Below, in pieces: positions 34,461 to 43,667 of a DNA stretch of 64,000 nt; the first letter of the stretch is position 1; each line of letters opens with the position of its first letter. The notes below the pieces were generated by a model that did no database searches, was not told the origin of the DNA, and saw only the letters and a list, made by a program, of their open reading frames with translations. Source of the DNA: Actinoallomurus sp963799975 (GTDB taxonomy: Bacteria > Actinomycetota > Actinomycetes > Streptosporangiales > Streptosporangiaceae); assembly GCA_963799975.1 (NCBI GenBank), contig CAWCZF010000002.1, positions 930,001 to 994,000 on the forward strand, read 5' to 3'. A program made the translations under genes and the position numbers.

Positions 34461-35387
34461 ATGCGCGGCACCGTCTGGATCGGCGATCTGGCCCGCGCAC
34501 TGGCGGCGATCGACGGCTTCGGGGATGAGGGCAAGGAACGCGCGGTGGCGCGGTTGCTCACCGCGCAACCCCCTGTCGTGCCCGCGGGCCGGCGGAAAGA
34601 GACCGTCCTCGGCGAAACAGCGATTCCCCGGCAGGCGGCCATCGGTGTCCCGGTCCCCGCGGAGGCTGAGGAGGCGGCCCCCGAGGTGCCGCTGCTCCAA
34701 CCTGCTGGCCACGAGCCCACTCCGATGCCGGGGTGGTCCGTGGCGCCGCTGCCCCGGCCCGACCCCGGCCTTCTCGCGCTGCCGCCGCGTCACGTACCGC
34801 TGTTCCCTCCGCGTTCGACCGCACGCCTGCTGCAGGCCGCGCTGTCCCGCAGGGTTCTGGAAGGTCGGCTGGACGTGACGAAACTGGTCGATCAGATCGC
34901 GGGGAGGCGGCCGGTCACCGCCCTGCCGCGCGAGCCCGTCCAGACCCTCCGCTTCGGCGCGCAGGTACTCGTCGACCTCGGCATCGGCATGGAGCCCTTC
35001 GCCCGTGACCAGGAGGACGTCCTGCGGCACATCCGCGCGACCGTCGGGGCGGAGAACACCAAGGTCGTCTACTTCGAGGACTGCCCCCTGCGTGGCGCTG
35101 GCCACGGGCCGCCGCGCACCTGGCGTGCCTACCGGGCACCCGCTCCTGGAACTCGGGTGCTCGTCCTGTCCGACCTGGGGCTGGGCGGGTTGGGTGACGA
35201 CCCGCACAGCAGCACACGGAACGAATGGGAGGAGTTCGCACGTACGGTCCGCCGGCATGAGTGCGAACCGATCGCGTTCGTCCCGCTCCCCCAAAGCCGC
35301 TGGCCCCGATGGGCGGCCGCGGCGATGGGCCTCATCAGCTGGGACCGGGGCACCACCGCGGCCGAGGTGGCGGCGATCCTGCGATGA
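34461..35387 (+). CDS. vWA-like protein with degenerate MIDAS, MoxR partner
   Basis: A 308-residue protein. The N-terminal 110 residues are Pro/Ala-rich and low-complexity. From about 160, QVLVDLGIGMEPF and LVLSDLGLGG correspond to the first and later metal-site strands of a von Willebrand A fold, but the first motif is DLGIG in place of DxSxS. This suggests weak or no metal binding and resembles the vWA-like part of SAV_2336-type proteins. It overlaps the next gene by four bases (ATGA). Confidence 0.7.
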   Translation: MRGTVWIGDLARALAAIDGFGDEGKERAVARLLTAQPPVVPAGRRKETVLGETAIPRQAAIGVPVPAEAEEAAPEVPLLQPAGHEPTPMPGWSVAPLPRPDPGLLALPPRHVPLFPPRSTARLLQAALSRRVLEGRLDVTKLVDQIAGRRPVTALPREPVQTLRFGAQVLVDLGIGMEPFARDQEDVLRHIRATVGAENTKVVYFEDCPLRGAGHGPPRTWRAYRAPAPGTRVLVLSDLGLGGLGDDPHSSTRNEWEEFARTVRRHECEPIAFVPLPQSRWPRWAAAAMGLISWDRGTTAAEVAAILR

Positions 35388-37162
35388 TCGGGCTTTCACC
35401 GGGAGCAGCAGGGCTCGCCGTGCCGCTGAGCATCGCCACCCGGATCGAACCCGAGCTCATGCGAGCCGTCAGGCTCGCCGTTCTGCCGACGCTGGACGTG
35501 GGCGCCGAGTCGGACCTGTGGTTCGCCGACCAGGTGGTCTCGCGTGCCGCCGGGTCGATCACCTTCCGACCCGAGGTGTTACCGGGCCTGCGCGAGATCC
35601 TCGGTCGTCTCCTGCGTGAGAGCGACCCGGCCGATCCCATCCACGACCTCGGCGCGATCGTCGCGCACACGCATCAGCACCTGAGCCCGGTTCTGCTGAT
35701 CGAGGAGCGTGTCACCTGGCTGTCGATGCTGGGGAGCCCTCCGGAACAGTTGGAGGCCGCGCTGGCCCCTTCGCTGCGTGCCCTCGCCGACGAGGGACGC
35801 GCGGGCATCGCCGAGTGGTTCGCGGGAGCCTGGGAGCGGCTGCCCCCGCCGGCACGTCGGACCCCGACCGCGTGGCAACTGGCCATGGCGGCGCGGCAGC
35901 AGGACAACAGCGTCCGCTTGACGCTGCAAACGCATCCCGAACACGTCACGGGGCAGGACGTGGCCCGCATCGTGCACATCCTCAACGACGTCCCGCTGAG
36001 GATCCGGCGCGAAGGGGAGACGCTGGTCCTGGGAAACCTCTCCGGCGACGGCACGGCGGCGATTCTCGTACCGGACACCGACCCCCGGTTCGTCGAGGTC
36101 ACTGGTGAAGGGGTGCCCAGATCCTGGGTCCAGGTCCCCGACGGCACGACGGAGCGGATGAACATCGGAAGCGGCCCCGTACGGCTGCGGACTCCGCGCG
36201 GCCTCATCTACGAACTCCCTCCAGCCGAGCGTCCGCGTCCCTCGACGGCCGCCACCGTCAACCCGTTCCGTATCCCGCACTCGGGAAACGACGCGGTACC
36301 GCCCTTGAACCCATGGCAGTTCCCCGACCACCTGCCGCTGTATGTGGACATCGGACGCAGCAACAGGGCTTTCACCGACTTTCAGGGCGCTGTCGGCGAT
36401 CCCGCACGTCTGATGAACGAAGGGATCCTCACGCTGGTCGCCGGGCCTGGCGGGACCGGGAAGACATCGCTGATCAACCGGTGCGCGCACTGGCTGAGCG
36501 AGGTGACCCGCGACGGCGGGATGGGGTGCACGATCGTCGACCTTCACACGAAACTGCCCCCGAACATGTCCATTGCCCACCGCATGCAAATGGCCGGAGA
36601 ACTACTGATACGCGATGTGGAGAGATTGGGGTTGCTGGACGACGCGGACCGGATGGCCGCGAGTAACCTTCGGGGCGGCCTAGCGGAAGTCACCGCCAGA
36701 CTGAGCGATGTCCTCGATCGACACGTGCTCATCGTGCTGCTCGGCACAACGGAACTCGATCAAGAAGTCTCGAGCTATCTGGCGGCGACCGAACCCAAGA
36801 TGGCCCTGTTCGCAGAAACCAGCGTCCCGGATATATCACTGCATCGACCGCTACGGAGTGACCAGACGTTCGTTGATCTCCAACTTGGACCCCTACGGCA
36901 CGGGGACGGTCGCAACTTCGTCCTCAACCGCACCTCCCGAGCCGCCGAAAGCGACCCTCGGCGATTTCCCGCCCTCGACCCGAATGCGGCCGACGAACTC
37001 ATCACACGTCGGCAGGAGGCCGGGAACAGCATGTCGATAGCCGGCCTCCAGCGGACGCTCTACGGGCTCTACGAAGAATTCACGCAGCAGGGCGGCACGG
37101 CGCAGAAGGTCGGCTTCGACGACATTGTCGATTACATCGTCCGTCACGTACGGCTGCCATGA
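35384..37162 (+). CDS. P-loop NTPase with SAV_2336-like N-terminal region
   Basis: A 592-residue protein. The N-terminal half (PLSIATRIEPELMRAVRLAV, DVGAESDLWFADQVV) resembles regions accompanying vWA domains in SAV_2336-type conflict proteins. A P-loop AGPGGTGKTS lies near residue 353 (DNA 36440-36470), followed by VLIVLLGTTELDQ where the Walker B acidic pair is not obvious. It could be the ligand-sensing or client-binding NTPase of the system. The last 19 bases overlap the end of the convergent transporter gene. Confidence 0.75.
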   Translation: MIGLSPGAAGLAVPLSIATRIEPELMRAVRLAVLPTLDVGAESDLWFADQVVSRAAGSITFRPEVLPGLREILGRLLRESDPADPIHDLGAIVAHTHQHLSPVLLIEERVTWLSMLGSPPEQLEAALAPSLRALADEGRAGIAEWFAGAWERLPPPARRTPTAWQLAMAARQQDNSVRLTLQTHPEHVTGQDVARIVHILNDVPLRIRREGETLVLGNLSGDGTAAILVPDTDPRFVEVTGEGVPRSWVQVPDGTTERMNIGSGPVRLRTPRGLIYELPPAERPRPSTAATVNPFRIPHSGNDAVPPLNPWQFPDHLPLYVDIGRSNRAFTDFQGAVGDPARLMNEGILTLVAGPGGTGKTSLINRCAHWLSEVTRDGGMGCTIVDLHTKLPPNMSIAHRMQMAGELLIRDVERLGLLDDADRMAASNLRGGLAEVTARLSDVLDRHVLIVLLGTTELDQEVSSYLAATEPKMALFAETSVPDISLHRPLRSDQTFVDLQLGPLRHGDGRNFVLNRTSRAAESDPRRFPALDPNAADELITRRQEAGNSMSIAGLQRTLYGLYEEFTQQGGTAQKVGFDDIVDYIVRHVRLP

Positions 37163-38670
37163 CGCTGCGCCGGGGCGGCCTCGGGCAGTGCCAGTTCCGG
37201 TACGGCGGCCGGAGCGGGCCGGTGGCGCCGGATCATGACGAGCGTGACGAGCAGGCTGAGGACCGTGAGGCCGGCGCCGACGGTGAAGGCGCGGTCGAAG
37301 CCGGTGACCAGCGCGTGGTGGTGGGTGGCTCCCGTACGGGCGGAGCCGGCGGCGGTGGTCCAGGCGACGGTGCTCAGTACGGCCAGGCCGATGGCGCCAC
37401 CGATCTGGCGGCAGGAGCTCAGCAGGCTGGCGCCCACTCCGGAGTCGGAGTCGGCGACCCCGGCGAGTGCGGCCAGCGGCAGTGGCACGAACACCAGGCC
37501 CAGTCCGGCGCCGATGGCCAGGAGGGGGCCGAGCAGTCCGCCGGCGTAGCCCGCGTGCTCGGTCATCAGCGACAGCCAGTACAGGCCGCCGGCGCAGCCC
37601 GCGGTGCCGGTCAGGAGGAGCGGGCGGGCGCCGATCCGCGGCAGCAGCGTGGAGGCGGTCGCGGAACCGGCCAGTACGGCGGCGACCAGCGGCAGGAACG
37701 CCAACCCCGCCCGAATGGGTGAATATCCCCAGATCTCCTGCGCGAACAGGGTCAGGAAGAAGAACACGCCGAACAGTACGGTGCCCACGCCGAGCATGAC
37801 GAGGTTGGCCCCGAGCCGGCCGCGGTCACGCAGCAGCCGGCCGGGCAGCAGCGCGTGCGGGCTCCGGGCCTCGACGAGGCCGAACGCGACGAGCAGGACC
37901 ACTCCGGCCGCGAGGGAGGCGACCACCTTGGTGTCGGCCCAGTGGGACACGCCGTCTGGGCCGGTGGCCGCGCCGGACAGGCCGTAGACGATCGCGGAGA
38001 CGCCGGCCGTGCCGAGCAACGCGCCCGGGATGTCGAGACGGCCCGCCAGCCGCGGCGCCCCGGTGAGCAACATCGGAGCGGCCAGGGCCGCGGCGATCCC
38101 GAACGGCACGTTGATGAACAACACCCACCGCCACGACGCGTAACTGACCAGCAGCCCGCCGGCCACCAGCCCGATCGCGCTGCCCGCCACGCTCATCACC
38201 GAGTACACGCCCATGGCGCGGGCACGCGGCCTGCCTTCGGGAAAGCTGGTGACGATCAGCGACAGCGCGGCCGGCGCGACGACCGCGCCGGCGGCGCCCT
38301 GTACGGCGCGTGCCGCCAGCAGCCACGCCGGGGAGGTGGCGAACCCGCCGGCCAGCGACGCGGCGGAGAACGCCAGCAGGCCGATGACGAACATCCGGCG
38401 GCGGCCCAGCAGGTCGCTGGACCGGCCGCCGACCAGGAGCAGCCCGCCGAAAGCGAGTGCGTAGGCGTTTACCACCCAGGCCAGGTTCGACCCGGAGAAG
38501 TGCAGTGCGTTCTGGATGCTGGGCAGGGCCACGTTCGTGACGGTCGCGTCGAGCACCACCATCAACTGGGCGGTGGCGATGACCACCAGCGACAACCCCT
38601 GCCGCGCGGCCGGCGGCCCTGGGGCGGCACCGGGCGCGGCCGGGCGGGCCGCCGAGCGGGTTTCGGACAT
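37144..38670 (-). CDS. MFS multidrug efflux transporter, DHA2 (14-TM) type
   Basis: A 508-residue permease with about 14 hydrophobic helices. The family signatures visible are MVVLDATVTNVALPSIQNAL in helix 1, LLGRRRMFVIGL in the helix 2-3 loop, and SYASWRWVLFINVPFG after helix 5. It exports hydrophobic or aromatic compounds by proton antiport. It follows the FAD oxidase gene by 33 bp on the same strand, so the two probably form an operon. Confidence 0.93.
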   Translation of the reverse strand: MSETRSAARPAAPGAAPGPPAARQGLSLVVIATAQLMVVLDATVTNVALPSIQNALHFSGSNLAWVVNAYALAFGGLLLVGGRSSDLLGRRRMFVIGLLAFSAASLAGGFATSPAWLLAARAVQGAAGAVVAPAALSLIVTSFPEGRPRARAMGVYSVMSVAGSAIGLVAGGLLVSYASWRWVLFINVPFGIAAALAAPMLLTGAPRLAGRLDIPGALLGTAGVSAIVYGLSGAATGPDGVSHWADTKVVASLAAGVVLLVAFGLVEARSPHALLPGRLLRDRGRLGANLVMLGVGTVLFGVFFFLTLFAQEIWGYSPIRAGLAFLPLVAAVLAGSATASTLLPRIGARPLLLTGTAGCAGGLYWLSLMTEHAGYAGGLLGPLLAIGAGLGLVFVPLPLAALAGVADSDSGVGASLLSSCRQIGGAIGLAVLSTVAWTTAAGSARTGATHHHALVTGFDRAFTVGAGLTVLSLLVTLVMIRRHRPAPAAVPELALPEAAPAQRHGSRT

Positions 38671-38703
38671 GAGAGTCCCTTCTGATCAGGTACGGGCGGC
38701 GGG

Positions 38704-40074
38704 TCAGCCGCAGGCGGGGCGGATGTTGTGTGTGCGGCGGAACACGTTGCCGGGGTCATGGCGCCGCTTGATCTCGGCCAGCCGCCGGTACGTCGCGGGC
38801 GGGTAGACGCTCGCGACGTCGGCGTCGGTCGCGGTGCCGAGGAAGTTGACGTACGCGCCGCGGCTCCGGTCCGCGACCGCGGACCAGCGGGCGAGCGGCG
38901 CGGCGGCGAGCCGCGGCGACGCGCCGGGGGGCACCATCACGCCCGCCACGACGAGCGCCTCGGCGTCCCGGTGTGCGTACGCGGTGGCGTCCGGCGCGAC
39001 GCGGGCGACGGCGCCACCGAGCCCGCGCAGTTCGACCATCGCGCCGTCGGCGTGCAGGTCCGCGATGGCGCCGGCCGTCGCGGCGTCCAGGGACGGGACC
39101 AGCGCGTTGCGGATCTCCATCCCCGCCCCCGGCGGCAGGGGCGGGGAGGTCGCCAGCACGTCGCGGTACGGCATCGCGCGTACCGTGTCGGCGGTCACCG
39201 GAGCGAGCGCGCGGAACGGGCGCAGCGCGGCCGCGACGTCCTCGCCGTCGGGGCCGGCGTAGCAGCACCGCATCATGACCCCGGACGATCCGGCGGGCCG
39301 TCCGGATACCGGAGGCAGCAGGTTGAGACTGGTGGTCAGGCCCTCGTCGCCGGCCTGGACGAGATCACGCCAGCCGGTGACGAACCGCGCCAGGTCGCCG
39401 GGCTCGTAGCCGATCACCCCGAAGTGCACGGTGCTGACCGGCTGTGCGACGAACTCCAGGGAGGTCACCACGCCGAAGTTGCCGCCGCCTCCGCGCAGCG
39501 CCCAGAACAAGTCCGCGTGCCGTCCGGCGTCGGCGCGGATCAGGTCGCCGTCGGCGGTGACCAGGTCCGCGGCGACCAGGCTGTCGATCGCCAGCCCGTG
39601 GCGGCGCACCAGCCAGCCGATGCCGCCGCCGAGAGTGAGCCCGCCCACGCCCACCTCACAGGTGTCGCCGGCGGTCAGGCCCAGCCCGTACGGCGCCAGC
39701 GCGGCGGCCACCGTCCCCCAGGTCGCGCCCGCTCCGACGCGCACCCGGCGGCGTGGCCGGTCCACGACCTCGACGCCGCACAGGTTCCGCAGGTCGATGA
39801 CCATGCCGTCGTCGTGGGTGCTGAGCCCGGCCATGCTGTGCCCGCCGGACCGTACGGTGACGGCCAGGCCGGCGGCGGTGGCGTAGCGCACGGCGGCGGC
39901 CACCCCGGGCGCGTCGCTCGGGCGGACGACGAGGTCGGGCGTGCCAACGGCGAAGACGGTGGCGGCGGCCTCGGCATAGCCGTCGACGCCGCGTGCCAGC
40001 ACCTCTCCGGGCAGCCGGCCGGCGACACCGCACAGACCGCCGTGTACGGGTTCGGACCGTGATGTCTGTGTCAT
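38704..40074 (-). CDS. FAD-linked oxidase, berberine-bridge type
   Basis: A 456-residue flavoprotein of the PCMH/FAD_binding_4 fold with C-terminal BBE segment (YRRLAEIKRRHDPGNVFR). TVRSGGHSMAG supplies the His (about 79) that links covalently to FAD, and GDTCEVGVGG supplies a Cys (about 139) in the place of the second covalent bond, so the flavin may be bicovalent. Such enzymes oxidise alcohols, amines or phenolic natural products. ATG 40074 begins the domain; a frame from 40101 is less likely. Confidence 0.9.
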   Translation of the reverse strand: MTQTSRSEPVHGGLCGVAGRLPGEVLARGVDGYAEAAATVFAVGTPDLVVRPSDAPGVAAAVRYATAAGLAVTVRSGGHSMAGLSTHDDGMVIDLRNLCGVEVVDRPRRRVRVGAGATWGTVAAALAPYGLGLTAGDTCEVGVGGLTLGGGIGWLVRRHGLAIDSLVAADLVTADGDLIRADAGRHADLFWALRGGGGNFGVVTSLEFVAQPVSTVHFGVIGYEPGDLARFVTGWRDLVQAGDEGLTTSLNLLPPVSGRPAGSSGVMMRCCYAGPDGEDVAAALRPFRALAPVTADTVRAMPYRDVLATSPPLPPGAGMEIRNALVPSLDAATAGAIADLHADGAMVELRGLGGAVARVAPDATAYAHRDAEALVVAGVMVPPGASPRLAAAPLARWSAVADRSRGAYVNFLGTATDADVASVYPPATYRRLAEIKRRHDPGNVFRRTHNIRPACG

Positions 40075-40241
40075 GCCGGCGATGCTGCCGGGCGCGGGCA
40101 CGCCCCGTCGTCGTACGCACGGCGTCTTTCCGGCCTGGTCAGCGGGGACCGGAGGGAGGGTGCCGGTACTCCCGCGGGAGCAGGGGCGAATGCCTCCGCC
40201 TGGAGTACGACGGCGGGGAACCGGCCACGTAGGCTCGGGGA

Positions 40242-41093
40242 ATGCGAACGGATCATGCCAGGCGCCGGCTCTACGGGGCCGGTTGGCTCATTTCGGCGGG
40301 CGTCACCGTGGTGGCGTTCCGCATGTGGTACCTGCGGCTGCGTGCGGTCGAGCAGCGCGCGGAGGAGGCGGAGCGCACCCGTGACGAGGTCGCGCGGCGG
40401 CGGGCGGTGGAGGAGCGGCTGCGCATCGCCCGCGACCTGCACGACTCCCTGACGCACAGCATTTCCGTGATCCGGGTGCAGGCGGGCGTGGCCGTCCACC
40501 TGGCGCGCAAGCGCGGCCAGGAGGTCCCGGCCGCGCTGCTGGCGATCACCGAGGCCAGCGCCGACGCCGCGCGGGAACTCCGCGCCACGCTCAGTGTGTT
40601 GCGCAACGGCGACGGCGACGGCGGGACCGGCCTCGGCCAACTGGACGGCCTGGTCACACGTGCGCAGGCGGCCGGCCTGACGGTTACCGTGACGGTGACC
40701 GGGGCCGAGCGGCTCCTGCCGCCGGAGGTCGACCAGGCCGCCTACCGGATCGTGCAGGAAGCGCTCACCAACGTCTCGCGCCACGCCAGTACGGCAGGCG
40801 CGTCGGTACGGCTCCGGTACGCCCCGGACACGCTGACCGTCCAGATCGACAACGACGCCCCCGACGCCGGCACGAATGGCGACGCGAACGGCGGCACGGA
40901 CTCAGGCGGCGGCACGGACTCAGACGGAGACGACGCCGCTCCCCTCGGCGCGGAGCCGGCGAACGCACGCGGGCTCGGGCTGATCGGCATGCGTGAACGG
41001 GTCGCCACCCTCGGCGGCCGGCTCGACGCCGGGCCGCGTGAGCAGGGCGGCTTCCGTGTAAGGGCCGAGCTCCCCGTGCAGGCACCCGCGTGA
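40242..41093 (+). CDS. sensor histidine kinase (HisKA_3)
   Basis: A 283-residue kinase with only one hydrophobic segment near the N-terminus (LISAGVTVVAFRMWYL). HisKA_3 motif ERLRIARDLHDSLTHSISV with phospho-His in RDLHDS, N box EALTNVSRHAS, and a Gly/Asp/Ser-rich insert before GLGLIGMRERV. It overlaps the response regulator gene by four bases (GTGA) and is divergent from the oxidase/MFS operon, which it may control (inference). Confidence 0.9.
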   Translation: MRTDHARRRLYGAGWLISAGVTVVAFRMWYLRLRAVEQRAEEAERTRDEVARRRAVEERLRIARDLHDSLTHSISVIRVQAGVAVHLARKRGQEVPAALLAITEASADAARELRATLSVLRNGDGDGGTGLGQLDGLVTRAQAAGLTVTVTVTGAERLLPPEVDQAAYRIVQEALTNVSRHASTAGASVRLRYAPDTLTVQIDNDAPDAGTNGDANGGTDSGGGTDSDGDDAAPLGAEPANARGLGLIGMRERVATLGGRLDAGPREQGGFRVRAELPVQAPA

Positions 41094-41767
41094 TCAAGAT
41101 CCTGCTGGCCGACGACCAGGCCCTCATCCGCACCGGCATCCGCGCGCTGCTGGACTCCGAGGACGGCATCGACGTGGTCGGCGAGGCCGCCGACGGCCGT
41201 CGGGCGGTCGAGCTGGCGAGGGAGCACCGGCCCGACATCGCCCTGATGGACATCCAGATGCCCGTGCTGGACGGGATCGAGGCGACCCGGCAGATCGCGA
41301 GCGACGAGCGGCTGGCCGCGGTCCGCGTCGTGATCCTCACCAACTACGGGCTGGACGAGTATGTCTTCCGCGCGCTGCGGGCCGGGGCCAGCGGGTTCCT
41401 GCTGAAGGACACCGAGCCGGCCGACCTGTTGCAGGCGCTGCGCGTGGTGATGCGCGGCGACGCGTTGCTGTCCCCCGCGGTCACCCGGCAGTTGATCACC
41501 GAGTTCGTCGCCCGCCCGCCGGACGCTCTCGGCACGGCGCGCCTGGAGGCCCTCACCAACCGCGAACGCGAGGTGGTGGCCCTGGCCGCGCACGGCATGA
41601 GCAACGACGAGATCGCCGCGTCGATGGTGCTCAGCCCGGCCACCGCCAAGACCCACATCAGCCGCGCGATGACCAAGCTCGGCGCGCGTGACCGCGCCCA
41701 ACTCGTGGTCTTCGCGTATCAGTCCGGCCTGGTCAGCGCCCGCGACCTCGGCCGCCCGGCGGGCTGA
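41090..41767 (+). CDS. LuxR/NarL-family response regulator
   Basis: A 225-residue regulator: receiver with LADDQAL, phospho-Asp in IALMDIQMPVLDG and Lys in FLLKDTEP, then LuxR HTH (LTNREREVVALAAHG, ATAKTHISRAMTKLGARDRAQ). The GTG start overlaps the kinase stop. Its HTH is the closest local match to the broken regulator remnant at 58626-58915. Confidence 0.93.
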   Translation: MIKILLADDQALIRTGIRALLDSEDGIDVVGEAADGRRAVELAREHRPDIALMDIQMPVLDGIEATRQIASDERLAAVRVVILTNYGLDEYVFRALRAGASGFLLKDTEPADLLQALRVVMRGDALLSPAVTRQLITEFVARPPDALGTARLEALTNREREVVALAAHGMSNDEIAASMVLSPATAKTHISRAMTKLGARDRAQLVVFAYQSGLVSARDLGRPAG

Positions 41768-41777
41768 GCCCCGAGCC

Positions 41778-43553
41778 TTAGCAGCCCGGCGGCCCGGTGA
41801 ACACCAAGGGATCAGCCGGGTTCCCCGGCGGCTTGCGTCCCGTCCAGTGGATCTCGGTACGGGTGAAGAAGCGGCGTCCGCAGGCGTTCTGCGGGGCGCT
41901 GAGGATGACACGGACCGGCGCGGTGACGAGATTTCCGTCGGCGCAACTCGGGTCGCAGGCGTTGACCACCGCCTCTCCGGTGCCGACCGCGCGCGTCGCG
42001 GTCCAGTCCCACGTCATGTTCCGCAGGTCCAGCGTCGAGGTGCCGGACAGCGACACCTTCGCCGGTTTGTACACGGCGGACGAGGCGACCCCGCCGTCGC
42101 CGGCCAGGTAGACGCGTATGCGCGACGCGGTGACGAACAGCCGGGTGCCCGGGTGCGGCGCTCCCGGCGTGGTCGCGTCCCCGAGCCCGCCGAGCCCTTG
42201 GATGGCGCCGGGGATCGCGTTGAGGAACTCCGTGAGTTCGGCGTCTTCGGCGTTGAAGGTGCGCAGCGTGCCGCCGACGCAGTTCTTGGCGGTCGTGACC
42301 GCGGACTGGGCGGCCGCCGGGAAGGGCGCGTCCACCGCGGCGTGCGCGCCGCCGAGCTTGGACCACGAGCAGTTCACACTGTCCAGCACCATGGCGGCGG
42401 CGTTCAGCGACCGGCCGTCCCGGCTCTTGATCTTGGAGTCGTAGGCGATGACCGGCTTCAGCCCGGTGAGGAGCTCCTGGACGTTCGCCGCGTGCGCACC
42501 GGCAGCGATGATCTTCGCGCGGACGGCGGCGTCGCCGAGGAGCTTCTCGGTGAAGTGCGCGTCACCGGCCATGGCACCGTAGACGCCGAGCACGGTACGC
42601 GTGGCGAGCGCCGCCCGGTCGGGCCGCAGCGTGACACGACGGCGGTCAGCGGCGCCGGACGACACGGCGAGTTCGCCCTTGCCGCGCGGGCCGACGTAGC
42701 CCGAGCCGTCGACGTACTCGATCACCCGGGTCAGCAGGTCGACCGGCGCGGCGTCGAAGTCGCGTTCCGGCGGGGCCGCCTTCATCCCGGCGGGCGCGGT
42801 GACGTTGAGCGGAAACCGCAGGGCCGACTGGAGGCGTAGCGTCTCATCCGCCTTGCTCTTCGGCACGACGCAGCCCTTGAGCTGCGGCGCCGACGCATGG
42901 ACCTGCCATTCCGCGTCGGCGGCGTGGCAGTCGACACGCTCTGGGTCGCGATTGGCCATCGCCTGGAGTTCGCCGCCGGCCAGTTCGCCGAACGCCTGGA
43001 GGCCCGGCTTCGCGGTCGACCAGGCGCTGCTCTCGTGCTTCACGACGTACGCGCGGAACCGGGAGAAATGGGGCGCGAGGGCGGTCAGGTGGCGGGACGC
43101 GGGATCGTAGGTCGTCCGGAGGGGGATCCAGGCGCCGAACGTCGGGTTGTACACGGCGATGAAGGCGTTCGTCATCGTGGTGCCGGCCGGCAGCGAGTCC
43201 GATCCGAACGGGAGTCGCACCGAGGCACCCGGCAGCGCCGAGGACGTACGGACCTCGACGGCACGGCCGACCGGCGCGGCGGCCCCGTCGAGGTAGGCGG
43301 AGCCGGGCGCGTCCGCGTAGCCCATCGTGATCTTCGCGGTACGTGCGACCGCGCCTCGGGGTACGGCGACCTGGGCGAGCGACGCCCTCGGGCCCAGCAC
43401 ACCGCCGGACCGGCCGACCGTGCCCGCGAACTCGTCGTCGCTCCCGGCGGAGAAGCGGACCACGAACACGGCGACCACCGCGGCGCAGACGACCAGTGCG
43501 GCCACGCCGAGGAGGCCGTAGCGGCGAGAACGCGTGCGCCAGAACATGGCCAT
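41778..43553 (-). CDS. large membrane-anchored exported protein, unknown function
   Basis: A 591-residue protein with an N-terminal helix (YGLLGVAALVVCAAVVAVFVV) and a long extracytoplasmic part. The first 130 residues after the helix (GGVLGPRASLAQVAVPRGAV, then ITMGY) resemble a ZU5-like beta domain. Several cysteine pairs (VNCSW, KNCVGG, NACDPSCADG, NACGRR) suggest disulfides. No enzyme motif is seen. It is convergent with the regulator at 41090-41767 across 10 bp. Confidence 0.8.
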   Translation of the reverse strand: MAMFWRTRSRRYGLLGVAALVVCAAVVAVFVVRFSAGSDDEFAGTVGRSGGVLGPRASLAQVAVPRGAVARTAKITMGYADAPGSAYLDGAAAPVGRAVEVRTSSALPGASVRLPFGSDSLPAGTTMTNAFIAVYNPTFGAWIPLRTTYDPASRHLTALAPHFSRFRAYVVKHESSAWSTAKPGLQAFGELAGGELQAMANRDPERVDCHAADAEWQVHASAPQLKGCVVPKSKADETLRLQSALRFPLNVTAPAGMKAAPPERDFDAAPVDLLTRVIEYVDGSGYVGPRGKGELAVSSGAADRRRVTLRPDRAALATRTVLGVYGAMAGDAHFTEKLLGDAAVRAKIIAAGAHAANVQELLTGLKPVIAYDSKIKSRDGRSLNAAAMVLDSVNCSWSKLGGAHAAVDAPFPAAAQSAVTTAKNCVGGTLRTFNAEDAELTEFLNAIPGAIQGLGGLGDATTPGAPHPGTRLFVTASRIRVYLAGDGGVASSAVYKPAKVSLSGTSTLDLRNMTWDWTATRAVGTGEAVVNACDPSCADGNLVTAPVRVILSAPQNACGRRFFTRTEIHWTGRKPPGNPADPLVFTGPPGC

Positions 43554-43667
43554 GAGACTCCCCCGACATGTCCGCGACCGGACCGAACCATGACAAAGTC
43601 ACTGATCGAGCGATCCAGTGAACGATGGCACCGTACCTGGTCAAACAGGTCTTCCGCAGGAGCCGGT

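Noticed and set aside
36700..36760. Walker B motif in the SAV_2336-like NTPase (VLIVLLGTTELDQ)
   Set aside because: The hydrophobic strand is present but the acidic pair is not, so I do not claim an intact Walker B.
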